A program made the translations under genes and the position numbers. Below, piece after piece: positions 33,764 to 42,472 of a stretch of DNA of 64,000 nucleotides. The stretch's first letter is position 1. Each line of letters begins with the position of its first letter. The notes under the pieces are model-generated. The model was not told where the DNA came from. It worked only from the letters and a program-made list of their open reading frames with translations, and did not search any database. Location of the stretch: positions 124,001 to 188,000 of the forward strand of contig NZ_JBIGIC010000003.1 in assembly GCF_043555985.1 (NCBI RefSeq), written 5' to 3'. Origin of the DNA: Pelomonas candidula (lineage in GTDB: Bacteria; Pseudomonadota; Gammaproteobacteria; Burkholderiales; Burkholderiaceae_C).

Positions 33764-35625
33764 GCCAGCGGCAGCCTCAACTCGAAACTGAAGCTGCTGC
33801 CCTGGCCGGCCGTGCTCTGCACCAGGATCTGGCTGCCCATCAGCCGCACCAGCTGCTGGCTGATGGACAGGCCCAGGCCCGTGCCGCCGAGATGACGCGA
33901 GGCCTCGGAGACCTGCTCGAAGGCCTGGAACAGCCGCGCCTGCTGGGCCGGCGTCATGCCGATGCCGCTGTCCGTCACGCCGAAGCGCAGCCGCACATGA
34001 CCCGCCTGCGGTGGCTCGACGACGCAGGTCGTCAGGCTGACAGAGCCGCTGTCGGTGAACTTGACGGCGTTGGACAGCAGGTTGAGCAACACCTGGCGCA
34101 GCCGCTGGCCGTCGACGAGCACCTGCGTCGGCAGGCACGGGTCGATGTCCAGCGCAAAGCTCAGGTTCTTCTGCTCGGCGCGCAGGCGCACGCTGTCGCA
34201 GGCCATGTCCAGCAGCGCACGCAGGTCCGCAGGCGTGGGCTTCAGGCTGACCTTGCCGGCCTCGATGCTGGCCATATCCAGCACGTCGTTGATGAGCTCC
34301 AGCAGGTGCAGGCCCGAGTCGCGCATCAGCTGCAGCCGGCCCTGCTGCGGCGCGGGCACGCCGACGTCCATCTGCATCAGCTGCGTGAAGCCGAGGATGG
34401 CGTTCAGCGGCGTGCGGAACTCGTGGCTCATCGTCGCGAGGAAGCGGCCCTTGGCCTGGTTGGCGGCCTCCGCGCGCAGCTTGGCCTCGCTGAGCTCGGC
34501 GGTGCGTTCGGCGACGAGGTCCTCGAGGTGGTCGCGGTGGCGCGTCAGCTCGGCCTCGGCCTGGCGGCGCAGCGAGATGTCCATGACCATGCCTTCGATG
34601 CGCCGCTGCCCGCCCTCGCCCTCTACCCAGTGCGCGCTCAGCTCCACCCAGACCGACCGGCCGGCGCTGTCGCGCAGCTGCAGCTGGGCCTGCTGCACCT
34701 TGCCCTGCTCGTTGAGCAGCGTGGCCACGCGCACCATGTCGCGGCGGCCCAGGCCCGTCAGCTCGCGCAGGCGCCGGCCCACCGGGCTTTGCGTGCCCAG
34801 GCCCAGCATCTGCGTGAACGCGCGGTTCATGCCCAGCACGCGGCCGTCGGCGTCGGCCTGGAAGATGCCCTCGGTCGCGTTCTCGAACAGGCTGCGGTAG
34901 CGCGCCTCGCTGGCGCGCAGGCCCTGCGAGCTGATCTGCACCTGGTCGGCCGCGCTGCGCAGCTTGAGGCTCATCGCGTTGAAACGCGTCGTCAGCTCGC
35001 CGATCTCGTCCAGCCGCTCGACGCGCTCCTGCGCGCCCAGGTCGCCCGCGGCCACGCGCTGCGCCAGCCTGCCCAGCCGCGCCACGGGCCGGCGCACCAG
35101 CCAGTGCACAAGCAGCGAGCTGGCGACGACGATGCCCACGACGACGACGGCCAGCAGCTCGACGACGAACAGCCGCGTGCGGCGGATCTGCTCGTCGACG
35201 CGGTCGCGCGTGAAGGTCAGCACCGCCGACGCGACCTGAGCGCCGGGCGCATCCGCCGCGGGCTGGTAGGTGATGGGGAACTCGCTGCGCAGCGGGCCGA
35301 CAGCCGGATGGTCACGTTCGCGCCGTCCCTGGCCGCCGCGCAGGCCCAGGCCCTTGAGCTCGATGGCATGCACCTCGGGGTCGGCCATGACGGCATCGAG
35401 CAGGTTCTCGATGGCGACATGGTCCAGGTTCCAGATCGGCCCGGCGAAGCCGCGCTCGACGAGGCCGGCCATGCGGGCCTCGCGCTGACGCAGCGCCTGC
35501 ATCAGCTCGTCCTCCTCGTAGGAGGTCCAGGTCCAACCCACGACCAGCACCAGCAGGCTGGCGACCAGCGCAATGCCGGCCGTCAGGCGCGTCTGTATGC
35601 CGATGTTCAACGGCGGCAACGCCAT
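33760..35625 (-). CDS. PAS-domain sensor histidine kinase
   Basis: This 621-residue kinase has a first membrane helix (about 12-32), a periplasmic region, a second helix near 165-190 followed by HAMP (RRPVARLGRLAQRVAAGD), a PAS domain (YRSLFENATEGIFQADADGRVLGMN), a coiled-coil stretch, the phospho-acceptor His in SHEFRTPLNAILGF and an ATPase domain (NLLSNAVKFT, DSGIGM, GTGLGLSIS). There is no receiver domain and no response regulator gene next to it. The ATG at 35625 follows a strong GGAGGAG site; a longer start at 35670 is possible. It probably controls the AEC transporter or a distant regulator. Confidence 0.9.
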   Translation of the reverse strand: MALPPLNIGIQTRLTAGIALVASLLVLVVGWTWTSYEEDELMQALRQREARMAGLVERGFAGPIWNLDHVAIENLLDAVMADPEVHAIELKGLGLRGGQGRRERDHPAVGPLRSEFPITYQPAADAPGAQVASAVLTFTRDRVDEQIRRTRLFVVELLAVVVVGIVVASSLLVHWLVRRPVARLGRLAQRVAAGDLGAQERVERLDEIGELTTRFNAMSLKLRSAADQVQISSQGLRASEARYRSLFENATEGIFQADADGRVLGMNRAFTQMLGLGTQSPVGRRLRELTGLGRRDMVRVATLLNEQGKVQQAQLQLRDSAGRSVWVELSAHWVEGEGGQRRIEGMVMDISLRRQAEAELTRHRDHLEDLVAERTAELSEAKLRAEAANQAKGRFLATMSHEFRTPLNAILGFTQLMQMDVGVPAPQQGRLQLMRDSGLHLLELINDVLDMASIEAGKVSLKPTPADLRALLDMACDSVRLRAEQKNLSFALDIDPCLPTQVLVDGQRLRQVLLNLLSNAVKFTDSGSVSLTTCVVEPPQAGHVRLRFGVTDSGIGMTPAQQARLFQAFEQVSEASRHLGGTGLGLSISQQLVRLMGSQILVQSTAGQGSSFSFELRLPLA

Positions 35626-35677
35626 CCCCTCTCCTCCCGGCCTCGTGGTACGCAGCCGCGAGGTGAGCATAGGCTCA

Positions 35678-38284
35678 TTAGCTCTTGGACGCTGCAGTCT
35701 TCTTCGCGGCCACCTTCTTGGCCGGCGCGGCCTTGCCCGCCGGTTTTCCGGCCCGCGGCTCGAACTCGAACACGACCTTGCCTTCCTTCTTGTCATAGGC
35801 CAGGAAGGCCTTGAACTTGCGTCGCGTCTTGTTGGAGACGAAGTTCTCCAGCAGGTCGGTCTTGCCCTCAAGCAGCAGCTTCGTAGCCTGGGCAGGCTCG
35901 ATGGGCTGCGTCAGGATGACCTTGCCGGTCTTGAAGTCGCAGGTCACCTTCTCGCCCACCGAATGCTCGCAGACGTAGTTGGCGCCATGCTCGTAGACGT
36001 GGCCCTGGCACTTCGGGCAGGCGCCCAGGCTCTGCTGGCCGGAGAAGTCCACCGGCTCGCCATCGTTCTCGGCCTTCTTGGCGTCCTCGCCGAAGTCGAA
36101 CTCCAGTTTCCAGTTGGCGATTTCGTCGTCGTAGACCAGCGCCAGCTCGGCCGTGAACGGCCAGCCCGCCTTGGAGCGGAAGCCCTCCAGCGGACCGATC
36201 TTCTTGTCACGCAGGAACTGCTCCACCTCGGCCAGCTCGAAGCTGCGGCCACCGGGGATCTTGCCGATGGAGAAGCCGCAAGCGTCACTGCCGTCGGCAT
36301 GCTTGCCGGTGCAGGTGAAGCGGCGGTAGTTCTCCTTCACGACGCCACCGCACTTCGGGCAAGGCGTCTTCAGCGTCGCGTAGTCGCCGGGGATGGTGTC
36401 GCGGTCGTAGCCCTTGGCCTTGGCGACCATCTTCTCGGTCATGGCCGCGATCTCGGCCATGAACTGCTCGCGGCTGAGCTTGCCCTTCTCCATCGCGGCG
36501 AGCTTGCTTTCCCAGTCGCCGGTCAGCTCGGGCTTGGTCAGGTCTTCCACCTCAAGCCCGCGCAGCAGCGTCATCAGCTGGAAGGCCTTGGCCGTCGGGA
36601 TCAGCTCGCGGCCCTCGCGCAGCATGTACTTCTCGGTGATCAGGCCTTCGATGGTGGCCGCGCGCGTGGCTGGCGTGCCCAGGCCCTTCTCGGCCATGGC
36701 CTCGCGCAGCTCGTCGTCGTCGATGAGCTTGCCGGCGCCTTCCATCGCGGACAGCAGCGTCGCTTCCGTGTAGCGCGCCGGCGGCTTGGTCTGCAGCGCC
36801 TTCACGTCGACGCTCTCGGTGCGCACGACCTCGTTCGGCTGCACCGGCACGAGGTTGGCGTCCTCGTCGTCCACGTCCTTGCCGTAGACGGCCAGCCAGC
36901 CCGGCTTCACGAGCACCTTGCCGTTGGTCTGGAAGTGATGCTTGTTGTCGACCTTGCTGATGCGCGTCGTGACCAGGAACTCGGCCGGCGGGAAGAACAC
37001 CGCCAGGAAGCGCTTGACGACCATGTCGTACAGCTTGGCCTCCACCTCGGTCAGCGCCTTGGGCGCCTGCAGCGTCGGGATGATGGCGAAGTGGTCCGAC
37101 ACCTTGGCGTTGTCGAACACCTTCTTGGTGGGCTTGATGTAGCCCTCCTTCAGCGACTTGGCGGCGTGCTGCGACAGCGCGGCCAGCGGGCCCGGCAGGT
37201 CCTCCGTCGCCAGCATCTTGGCCGTGTCCTTGGCCACGGCCAGGTAGTCCTCGGGCAGGAAGCGCGAGTCCGTCCGCGGGTAGGTCAGCACCTTGTGCTT
37301 CTCGTACAGCGCCTGGGCGATGGACAGCGTCGTCTTGGCCGAGAAGCCGAAGCGCGAATTGGCCTCGCGCTGCAGCGTCGTCAGGTCGTAGAGGCCGCCG
37401 CAGCTGGTCGTGCTGGGCTTGCTCTCCTCGGTGACGACGGCGGGCTTGCCCAGCACGGCCTTGGCGATCTCGTCGGCCTCGGCCTGCGTCCACAACCTGT
37501 CCGCGCGGCGCTCGGCGTCGTCGTTCTTCTTCCAGGCTGGGTCGAACCACTTGCCTTCGTACTGGCCGGCCTGGGCGTCGAAGTTGGCGCGCAGCTCCCA
37601 ATAGTCGCGGGCGACGTGCTTGCGGATCTTCTCCTCGCGCTCGACGACGACCGACAGCGTCGGCGTCTGCACGCGGCCCACCGTCGTCAGGAAGAAACCG
37701 CCGTCGCGCGAGTTGAACGCCGTCATCGCCCGCGTGCCGTTGATGCCCACCAGCCAGTCGGCCTCGGAGCGGCAGCGCGCGGCGTCGGCCAGCGGCAGCA
37801 TCTGCTGGTCGCTGCGCAGCTTCTCGAAGCCCTCGCGGATGGCAGCCGGCGTCATCGACTGCAGCCACAGCCGCTGGATGGGCTTGTTCAGCTTGCCCTT
37901 GGCCGGCTGCGCGTACTGCTCGATGAGCCGGAAGATCAGCTCGCCCTCGCGGCCCGCGTCGCAGGCGTTGATAAGCGCCGTCACGTCCTTGCGGCGGATC
38001 AGCTTGGTCAGCGCGTTCAGCCGGCCCTTGTTCTTGTCGATGGGGTTGAGGTCGAAGTGCGGCGGGATCACCGGCAGGTTGGCGAAGCTCCATTTGCCGC
38101 GCTTGACGTCGAACTCCTCGGGCGCCGCGATCTCCACCAGGTGGCCCACGGCGGAGCTGACGACGTACTGCTCGTTCTCGAAGTAGTCGTCGTGCTTGTC
38201 GAACTTGCCCGCCACGGGGGTCAGCGCGCGGACGATGTCCTGCGCGACGGAAGGCTTCTCGGCAATGATCAGGGTCTTGCTCAT
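35678..38284 (-). CDS. topB: DNA topoisomerase III (type IA)
   Basis: This 868-residue enzyme opens with the Toprim domain (MSKTLIIAEKPSVAQDI; DAGREGELIFRLIEQ), then the type IA core with the active-site Tyr in LTYPRTDSRFL. The C-terminus holds two zinc-binding regions (CPKCGG...C...C and CPKCQG...C) and a Lys/Ala-rich tail. It relaxes negative supercoils and decatenates replication intermediates. It is longer than the roughly 650 residues of E. coli TopB because of the zinc and basic tail regions. It shares a divergent promoter region with the SET-domain gene. Confidence 0.94.
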   Translation of the reverse strand: MSKTLIIAEKPSVAQDIVRALTPVAGKFDKHDDYFENEQYVVSSAVGHLVEIAAPEEFDVKRGKWSFANLPVIPPHFDLNPIDKNKGRLNALTKLIRRKDVTALINACDAGREGELIFRLIEQYAQPAKGKLNKPIQRLWLQSMTPAAIREGFEKLRSDQQMLPLADAARCRSEADWLVGINGTRAMTAFNSRDGGFFLTTVGRVQTPTLSVVVEREEKIRKHVARDYWELRANFDAQAGQYEGKWFDPAWKKNDDAERRADRLWTQAEADEIAKAVLGKPAVVTEESKPSTTSCGGLYDLTTLQREANSRFGFSAKTTLSIAQALYEKHKVLTYPRTDSRFLPEDYLAVAKDTAKMLATEDLPGPLAALSQHAAKSLKEGYIKPTKKVFDNAKVSDHFAIIPTLQAPKALTEVEAKLYDMVVKRFLAVFFPPAEFLVTTRISKVDNKHHFQTNGKVLVKPGWLAVYGKDVDDEDANLVPVQPNEVVRTESVDVKALQTKPPARYTEATLLSAMEGAGKLIDDDELREAMAEKGLGTPATRAATIEGLITEKYMLREGRELIPTAKAFQLMTLLRGLEVEDLTKPELTGDWESKLAAMEKGKLSREQFMAEIAAMTEKMVAKAKGYDRDTIPGDYATLKTPCPKCGGVVKENYRRFTCTGKHADGSDACGFSIGKIPGGRSFELAEVEQFLRDKKIGPLEGFRSKAGWPFTAELALVYDDEIANWKLEFDFGEDAKKAENDGEPVDFSGQQSLGACPKCQGHVYEHGANYVCEHSVGEKVTCDFKTGKVILTQPIEPAQATKLLLEGKTDLLENFVSNKTRRKFKAFLAYDKKEGKVVFEFEPRAGKPAGKAAPAKKVAAKKTAASKS

Positions 38285-38313
38285 CGGGTCTTGTCTCTCG
38301 GTCTTCCCTATGA

Positions 38314-38375
38314 CAGGGGACGTTGAATCCCCTGCCTACAATCCGGGCCTCGCGCGCACGTACACGTGTGCGCAC
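38314..38375. promoter_or_regulatory. Divergent topB/SET promoter region with inverted repeat and alternating Y-R tract
   Basis: It holds an inverted repeat CAGGGGA-N7-TCCCCTG (38314-38334), a -10-like TACAAT (38337-38342, plus strand) and a 25 bp perfect alternating pyrimidine-purine tract (38351-38375). Such tracts can flip to Z-DNA under negative supercoiling, which is the substrate of the neighbouring topoisomerase. The promoter calls are tentative. Confidence 0.45.
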
Positions 38376-38402
38376 CCATGAAATCACCGTACCACAGCGC
38401 CG

Positions 38403-38867
38403 ATGACGCCAAAAACCCCACGCCGCAAGATCGAAGTCCGTGATTCCGGCGTGCATGGCCGCGGCGTCTACGCGACGGCGCCCATCGCGGCGGGCGCGCG
38501 CATCATCGAGTACACCGGCGAGCGCATCACCTGGGACGTGGCGGTGGACCGCCACCCGCACGACCCGGCACAGCCCAACCACACCTTCTACTTCCACCTC
38601 GACGGCGGCCTCGTCATCGATGCGCTGTACGGCGGCAACGATGCGCGCTGGATCAACCACGCCTGCGAGCCCAACTGCGAGGCCGACGAGGTCGACGGCC
38701 GCGTCTTCATCAACGCACTGCGCGACATCGAGCCCGGCGAGGAGCTGTTCTACGACTACGGCCTGGTGCTGGACGAGCGCCACACGGCCAAGGTCAAGAA
38801 GCAGTTCGCCTGCTGGTGCGGCGCGCTGACGTGCCGCGGCACGATGCTCGCCCCGAAGAAGCGCTGA
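38403..38867 (+). CDS. SET-domain protein-lysine methyltransferase
   Basis: A compact 154-residue SET domain: GVHGRGVYATAPIAAGARIIEYTGE at the start, RWINHACEPNCEA (about 82-94) with the AdoMet-binding NHxCxPN, GEELFYDYG with the catalytic Tyr, and a post-SET CWCGALTCRGTM that can bind zinc with the upstream Cys. This eukaryote-like fold is scattered in bacteria; some methylate histone-like proteins or chlamydial/legionella host histones. The substrate here is unknown. It is followed by birA at 4 bp. Confidence 0.9.
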   Translation: MTPKTPRRKIEVRDSGVHGRGVYATAPIAAGARIIEYTGERITWDVAVDRHPHDPAQPNHTFYFHLDGGLVIDALYGGNDARWINHACEPNCEADEVDGRVFINALRDIEPGEELFYDYGLVLDERHTAKVKKQFACWCGALTCRGTMLAPKKR

Positions 38868-38871
38868 CGCC

Positions 38872-39603
38872 ATGGAGCGGCGCCACCTCGGCGAATGCGG
38901 CTCGACCAACACCGAGGCGCTGGCCCACCTGCGCGACGGCGGCGGGCCGCTGATCGTGTCGGCGGACCGGCAGACCGCCGGCCGCGGCCGGCTGGGCCGG
39001 GCCTGGCAGAGCGATCAACGGGGCGATGACGCGTCGCTGACCTTCTCCGTCGCGCTGCCACTGCCTGCCGGGCTGGACCTCTCCGGCCTGTCGCTGGCCG
39101 TCGGCTGCACGGTCGCCGACGTGCTGGACCCGGCCGGCGACCGCATCCGGCTGAAGTGGCCCAATGACCTGTTCCTGGACGGCGCCAAGCTGGGCGGCAT
39201 CCTCATCGAGACCGTGCCCTTGCCTGGCGAACGCCGCGGTGTCGTCATCGGCATCGGCCTGAACCTGCGCCCGCTGCCGGCCGACGCCGACCGCAGCGCC
39301 TTCGCCAGCGGCCACGCGGCACTGCAAAGCCTGGATGCCAACGCAACGGCAGCGACGACGCTGGACCGCCTCGCCCCCGCGCTGCGCGCCCTGCTGGCCG
39401 ACTTCGAGGCGCTGGGCTTCGGCCCGTGGCAGCTCGCATTCTCCAGGCGCGACCTGGCCGCCGGCCGGCCCGTGCGCGTCGGCGAGCAGACGGGCATCGC
39501 GCGTGGCGTGTCGACGAGCGGCGAGCTGCTGCTGGACACGGACAGCGGCATGTCCATCATCACCGCCGGCGAACTGAGCCTCAGACTGGAGCCCTCCCCG
39601 TGA
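38872..39603 (+). CDS. birA: Biotin-[acetyl-CoA carboxylase] ligase, class I
   Basis: This 243-residue enzyme has the biotinyl-AMP loop GRGRLGR (about 38-44), KWPNDL and GGILIE, and a short C-terminal SH3-like domain (GIARGVSTSGELLLDT). It joins biotin to the carboxyl carrier protein of acetyl-CoA carboxylase. It lacks the N-terminal helix-turn-helix of E. coli BirA, so it should not be a repressor. The stop overlaps the next start (TGATG). Confidence 0.93.
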   Translation: MERRHLGECGSTNTEALAHLRDGGGPLIVSADRQTAGRGRLGRAWQSDQRGDDASLTFSVALPLPAGLDLSGLSLAVGCTVADVLDPAGDRIRLKWPNDLFLDGAKLGGILIETVPLPGERRGVVIGIGLNLRPLPADADRSAFASGHAALQSLDANATAATTLDRLAPALRALLADFEALGFGPWQLAFSRRDLAAGRPVRVGEQTGIARGVSTSGELLLDTDSGMSIITAGELSLRLEPSP

Positions 39604-40268
39604 TGCGCGTCGTCGTCATCGTGCTGCTGGCGGTCAACGCCCTGTTCTTCATCTGGTCGCGCGGCTGGCTTGACGCCGTCACCGGCCTCCCCGCCGACGG
39701 CGGCCGCGAGCCGCAACGCGTCGCGGGGCAGCAGCATCCCGAGCGCATCACGCCGCTGGCAGCCAGCTCGGTCGCCGCGCTGGCGCAGAAGAGCTGCCTG
39801 GAACTGGGCCCGCTGGATGGCGACGCCGCGCTGGCCGCCGCGCAGGCGGCGCTGAAGGCCGCGGGTGCCGACGCGCAGGTGCGCAGCAGCGAGCAGCCGG
39901 GCGTGTGGGTCGTCGCGACGATCAAGCTCGCCGACCCGGATTTCCGCGCCCGCAAGGAAGCCACCTACAAGCAGATGCGCATCGCCTACGAGCCGCTGGA
40001 GGGCCTGCCCGCCGAGCAGCCGGCCTTCGTGCTGAGCCGGCATGCCAGCCAGGCCGAGGCGAACGCCGATGCGGCGGCGCTGGACAAGCGCGGCCTGAAG
40101 GGCCTGCGCGTGCTGGCGCTGAAGCCCGCGCAGACCCGCAACACGCTGGTGATCCCGCAGGCCGACGGCCTGCTCGCCGGCCGGCTCAAGGCCAGCAAGG
40201 ATGCGGCCTTCGCCGCCGGCTTCAGGGCCTGCAGCGCTGCAGCCGGGGCGTCGGCCGCTTCAAGCTGA
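39603..40268 (+). CDS. Membrane-anchored SPOR-like protein
   Basis: A 221-residue protein with an N-terminal membrane anchor (MRVVVIVLLAVNALFFIWSRGW) and a repeated alpha/beta pattern in two parts (CLELGPLDGDAALAAAQAALKAAGADAQV; FVLSRHASQAEANADAAALDKRGLKGLRVL) that resembles SPOR domains, which bind denuded peptidoglycan. It is coupled to birA (TGATG). The last 47 bp overlap the convergent subtilase gene. The SPOR call is by pattern only. Confidence 0.7.
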   Translation: MRVVVIVLLAVNALFFIWSRGWLDAVTGLPADGGREPQRVAGQQHPERITPLAASSVAALAQKSCLELGPLDGDAALAAAQAALKAAGADAQVRSSEQPGVWVVATIKLADPDFRARKEATYKQMRIAYEPLEGLPAEQPAFVLSRHASQAEANADAAALDKRGLKGLRVLALKPAQTRNTLVIPQADGLLAGRLKASKDAAFAAGFRACSAAAGASAASS

Positions 40269-42384
40269 CGGCGGCCAGCAGCAGTGCTGCGAGCCAGGCC
40301 GCGCTGACGGCGCCGCCACCACCGCCGCCGCCGGACGAGGACGGCGTCGTCACCGCGGCGGCGGCCACGCTGAAGCTGGCCGTCTGGCTGTGCACGAAGC
40401 CATCGCTGTCGGTAATGTCAGCCTGCACCGTGAAGCTGCCGGCAGCCCCTGGCGTCAGCGACACCGTGGCTGTATCCGCGCCGCCGTTGAAGGCGCTGAC
40501 GGCAGTGCCGCCATCCAGCAACGTCCAGTTCGTTGAAGCCACGGTCTTGCCGGCCGCCAGGCCGGTGACGGCCGCCGTCAACGTGGCCGACTGCATGGCC
40601 GTCAGGCTGGTGCTGGAGGGTGTGATGGCGACGGTGGCGGCGTTGAGCGCCTGGGCTGCCGCCACGGCCGCGGCAGCGTCGGCCATGCCGGCGCCGCAGG
40701 TGCTGGTCGTGCAATAGCACTCGTCCTGCTTGGCCGCGGTGGGCGCCACGCAGGCCGGCGGTGTGGCGGCAGAGGCGCTGCCGCCACCTGTCGTCGGGAA
40801 GGGCCGCGCTGTCTTACGCAGCGCGGCGGTGGCCTCGGCCGAGGTCAGCGCCGGCCGCACAGAGGCCATCAGCGCCACGACACCGCTGACGACGGGTGCC
40901 GAGAAGCTGGTGCCGACGGAGGCATTGCCGTTCGTGTAGCTCTCGTCGTTGGCCACCGGCGAGGTGGCTCCGGAATTCGTCGTGCTGACCATCGTGTACA
41001 GGCAGGGGTAGCCGACGGCCAGGTTGACGCAGTTGCCGCCCGGCGCGGCGATGGTCACTTCCGGGCCGACACTGGCGAAGCCGACCTTCGTGCCGACATG
41101 TCGCAACGCCGTCACGGTCACGACGCCAGGGCAGTTGCCCGGCAGGCCCACGGCCTGGCCTTCGGAGTTGCCCGCCGCGACGACGATGGTGGCCCCCTGG
41201 GCGTTGGCCTGGGCGATGACGTCGCGGTAGAGCTTGCCGGTCGAGTCCGAGGCGGCGCAGCTGCCCGAGCCGCCCAGGCTCATGTTCAGCACCTTGGCTT
41301 TGTTGGTGTTGGCCGGCACGCCCGGCACGGCCAAGCCGACGGCCCATTTGATGCCGGCGATGATGTCGGAGTCATAGCCGCCGCACTTGCCCAGCACGCG
41401 TACCGGCAGGATCTTGACGCCCGGCGCCACGCCGCTCATGCCTCGACCATTGCCAGCCAGCGCCGCAATCAGGCCCGAGACGCGCGTGCCGTGCCAGGAG
41501 CTGTTGCCGATGTCGGTGGAGGTGCACCCGCTGCCGAGCTTGCCGCCATCGATATCGGCCTGACTGACCCAGTCACCGTAGTCCAGCGCCAGCGTCAGGT
41601 CCGCATTGGCCGGCCTGTTGGCAATCGCCGTGGCGGTGGAACCGGCCGACGCGGGGGTCGATCCGATCATGTCGTAGCCGCTCAGGAACTGGCTGGTGCC
41701 GTTGGCCGCAATGAAGTCGGGATGATCGCGGCGCACGCCAGTGTCCAGTACCGCGACGACGATGCTGGACGCGCCCGTCGTCAGCCCCCAGGCCGGCAGC
41801 ACGTTGATGTTGGACACCACCTCGCCGGTCGCGCTGCCGCCGCTGGTGACAGTGCTCGGCGCCTTCAGATACCACTGGTCGATGGTGCGGCTGTAGGTGT
41901 CACGCAGTTGGGGAGCTACAGGTGGGTTGGCGCTCGGATCGCCGGCATCGTAGAACTGCCCGATATAGGCGGTCGGCGCAGGCGTCACGCCGCCGAACAG
42001 CGGGTCATTGGGCGCAGAGGCGACACCCAGGTGCTTGCGCCGGCCGTCCACGGCCACCATCTCCACCTCGGGGTCGGCCGCCAGCTTGCGCGCCAGCGCG
42101 GCGGAGCTGAGGCCTGTGGCGGTGACGACGTGGGTGCGCTCGTCCAGGCTCAGGCCGGCGCTCAATTGCTGCCCCTGGCGCAGGCCCAGCGCCGTCGCGC
42201 GCGTCTGCGCGACTTCGCGGGCCTCGCCGCGCGTGGCGCGCAGGCTCAGCGCCTTGGCACGCACGCTGTCGGCCTGGGGCTTGAACCGCACGATGACGCG
42301 GGCCTCGGGTTCGGCCTGGGCAGAAACCAGGGCCGGCATCGCCAGCATGGCGGCGGCGATCAGCAAGGGGCGCAAGAACATCAT
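40222..42384 (-). CDS. S8 subtilase-family protease with GlyGly-CTERM tail
   Basis: A 720-residue protein with a signal peptide (cleavage near SAQAEP), an I9-like propeptide, and a subtilisin domain with catalytic Asp214 (AVLDTGV), His298 (WHGTRV) and Ser493 (GTSFSAP). An Ig-like or PKD-like region follows. The tail has seven Gly (SSSGGGGGGG), a hydrophobic helix (AVSAAWLAALLLAAV) and a basic end (SLKRPTPRLQRCRP): this is the GlyGly-CTERM sorting signal read by rhombosortase. A rhombosortase gene lies at 50017-50607. Secretion through the type II system (gspA/B at 1-2 kb) is likely. Confidence 0.9.
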   Translation of the reverse strand: MMFLRPLLIAAAMLAMPALVSAQAEPEARVIVRFKPQADSVRAKALSLRATRGEAREVAQTRATALGLRQGQQLSAGLSLDERTHVVTATGLSSAALARKLAADPEVEMVAVDGRRKHLGVASAPNDPLFGGVTPAPTAYIGQFYDAGDPSANPPVAPQLRDTYSRTIDQWYLKAPSTVTSGGSATGEVVSNINVLPAWGLTTGASSIVVAVLDTGVRRDHPDFIAANGTSQFLSGYDMIGSTPASAGSTATAIANRPANADLTLALDYGDWVSQADIDGGKLGSGCTSTDIGNSSWHGTRVSGLIAALAGNGRGMSGVAPGVKILPVRVLGKCGGYDSDIIAGIKWAVGLAVPGVPANTNKAKVLNMSLGGSGSCAASDSTGKLYRDVIAQANAQGATIVVAAGNSEGQAVGLPGNCPGVVTVTALRHVGTKVGFASVGPEVTIAAPGGNCVNLAVGYPCLYTMVSTTNSGATSPVANDESYTNGNASVGTSFSAPVVSGVVALMASVRPALTSAEATAALRKTARPFPTTGGGSASAATPPACVAPTAAKQDECYCTTSTCGAGMADAAAAVAAAQALNAATVAITPSSTSLTAMQSATLTAAVTGLAAGKTVASTNWTLLDGGTAVSAFNGGADTATVSLTPGAAGSFTVQADITDSDGFVHSQTASFSVAAAAVTTPSSSGGGGGGGAVSAAWLAALLLAAVSLKRPTPRLQRCRP

Positions 42385-42426
42385 GGCGGCGGCTGTGGCG
42401 ATGCGGGGCCGGTCAGTTTAGGCGTC

Positions 42427-42445
42427 GCCACTCGGGGCGAGTGGC
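42427..42445 (-). terminator. Hairpin after the CYTH-CHAD gene (possible terminator)
   Basis: A perfect 8 bp stem with a 3 base loop (GCCACTCG-GGG-CGAGTGGC) lies about 30 bp past the stop of the CYTH-CHAD gene, within the upstream region of the subtilase. There is no strong T-run, so it could instead be a regulatory or mRNA-stabilising structure. Confidence 0.4.
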
Positions 42446-42472
42446 AACAAATGGTCGCCGTGCAGCTCGCTG

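Noticed and set aside
33346..35814. 822-codon open frame antisense to the PAS kinase
   Set aside because: The minus-strand kinase has clear H, N and G boxes; the plus-strand frame has none.
35573..38326. 917-codon open frame antisense to topB
   Set aside because: topB has full type IA topoisomerase motifs; the antisense product shows only composition-driven sequence.
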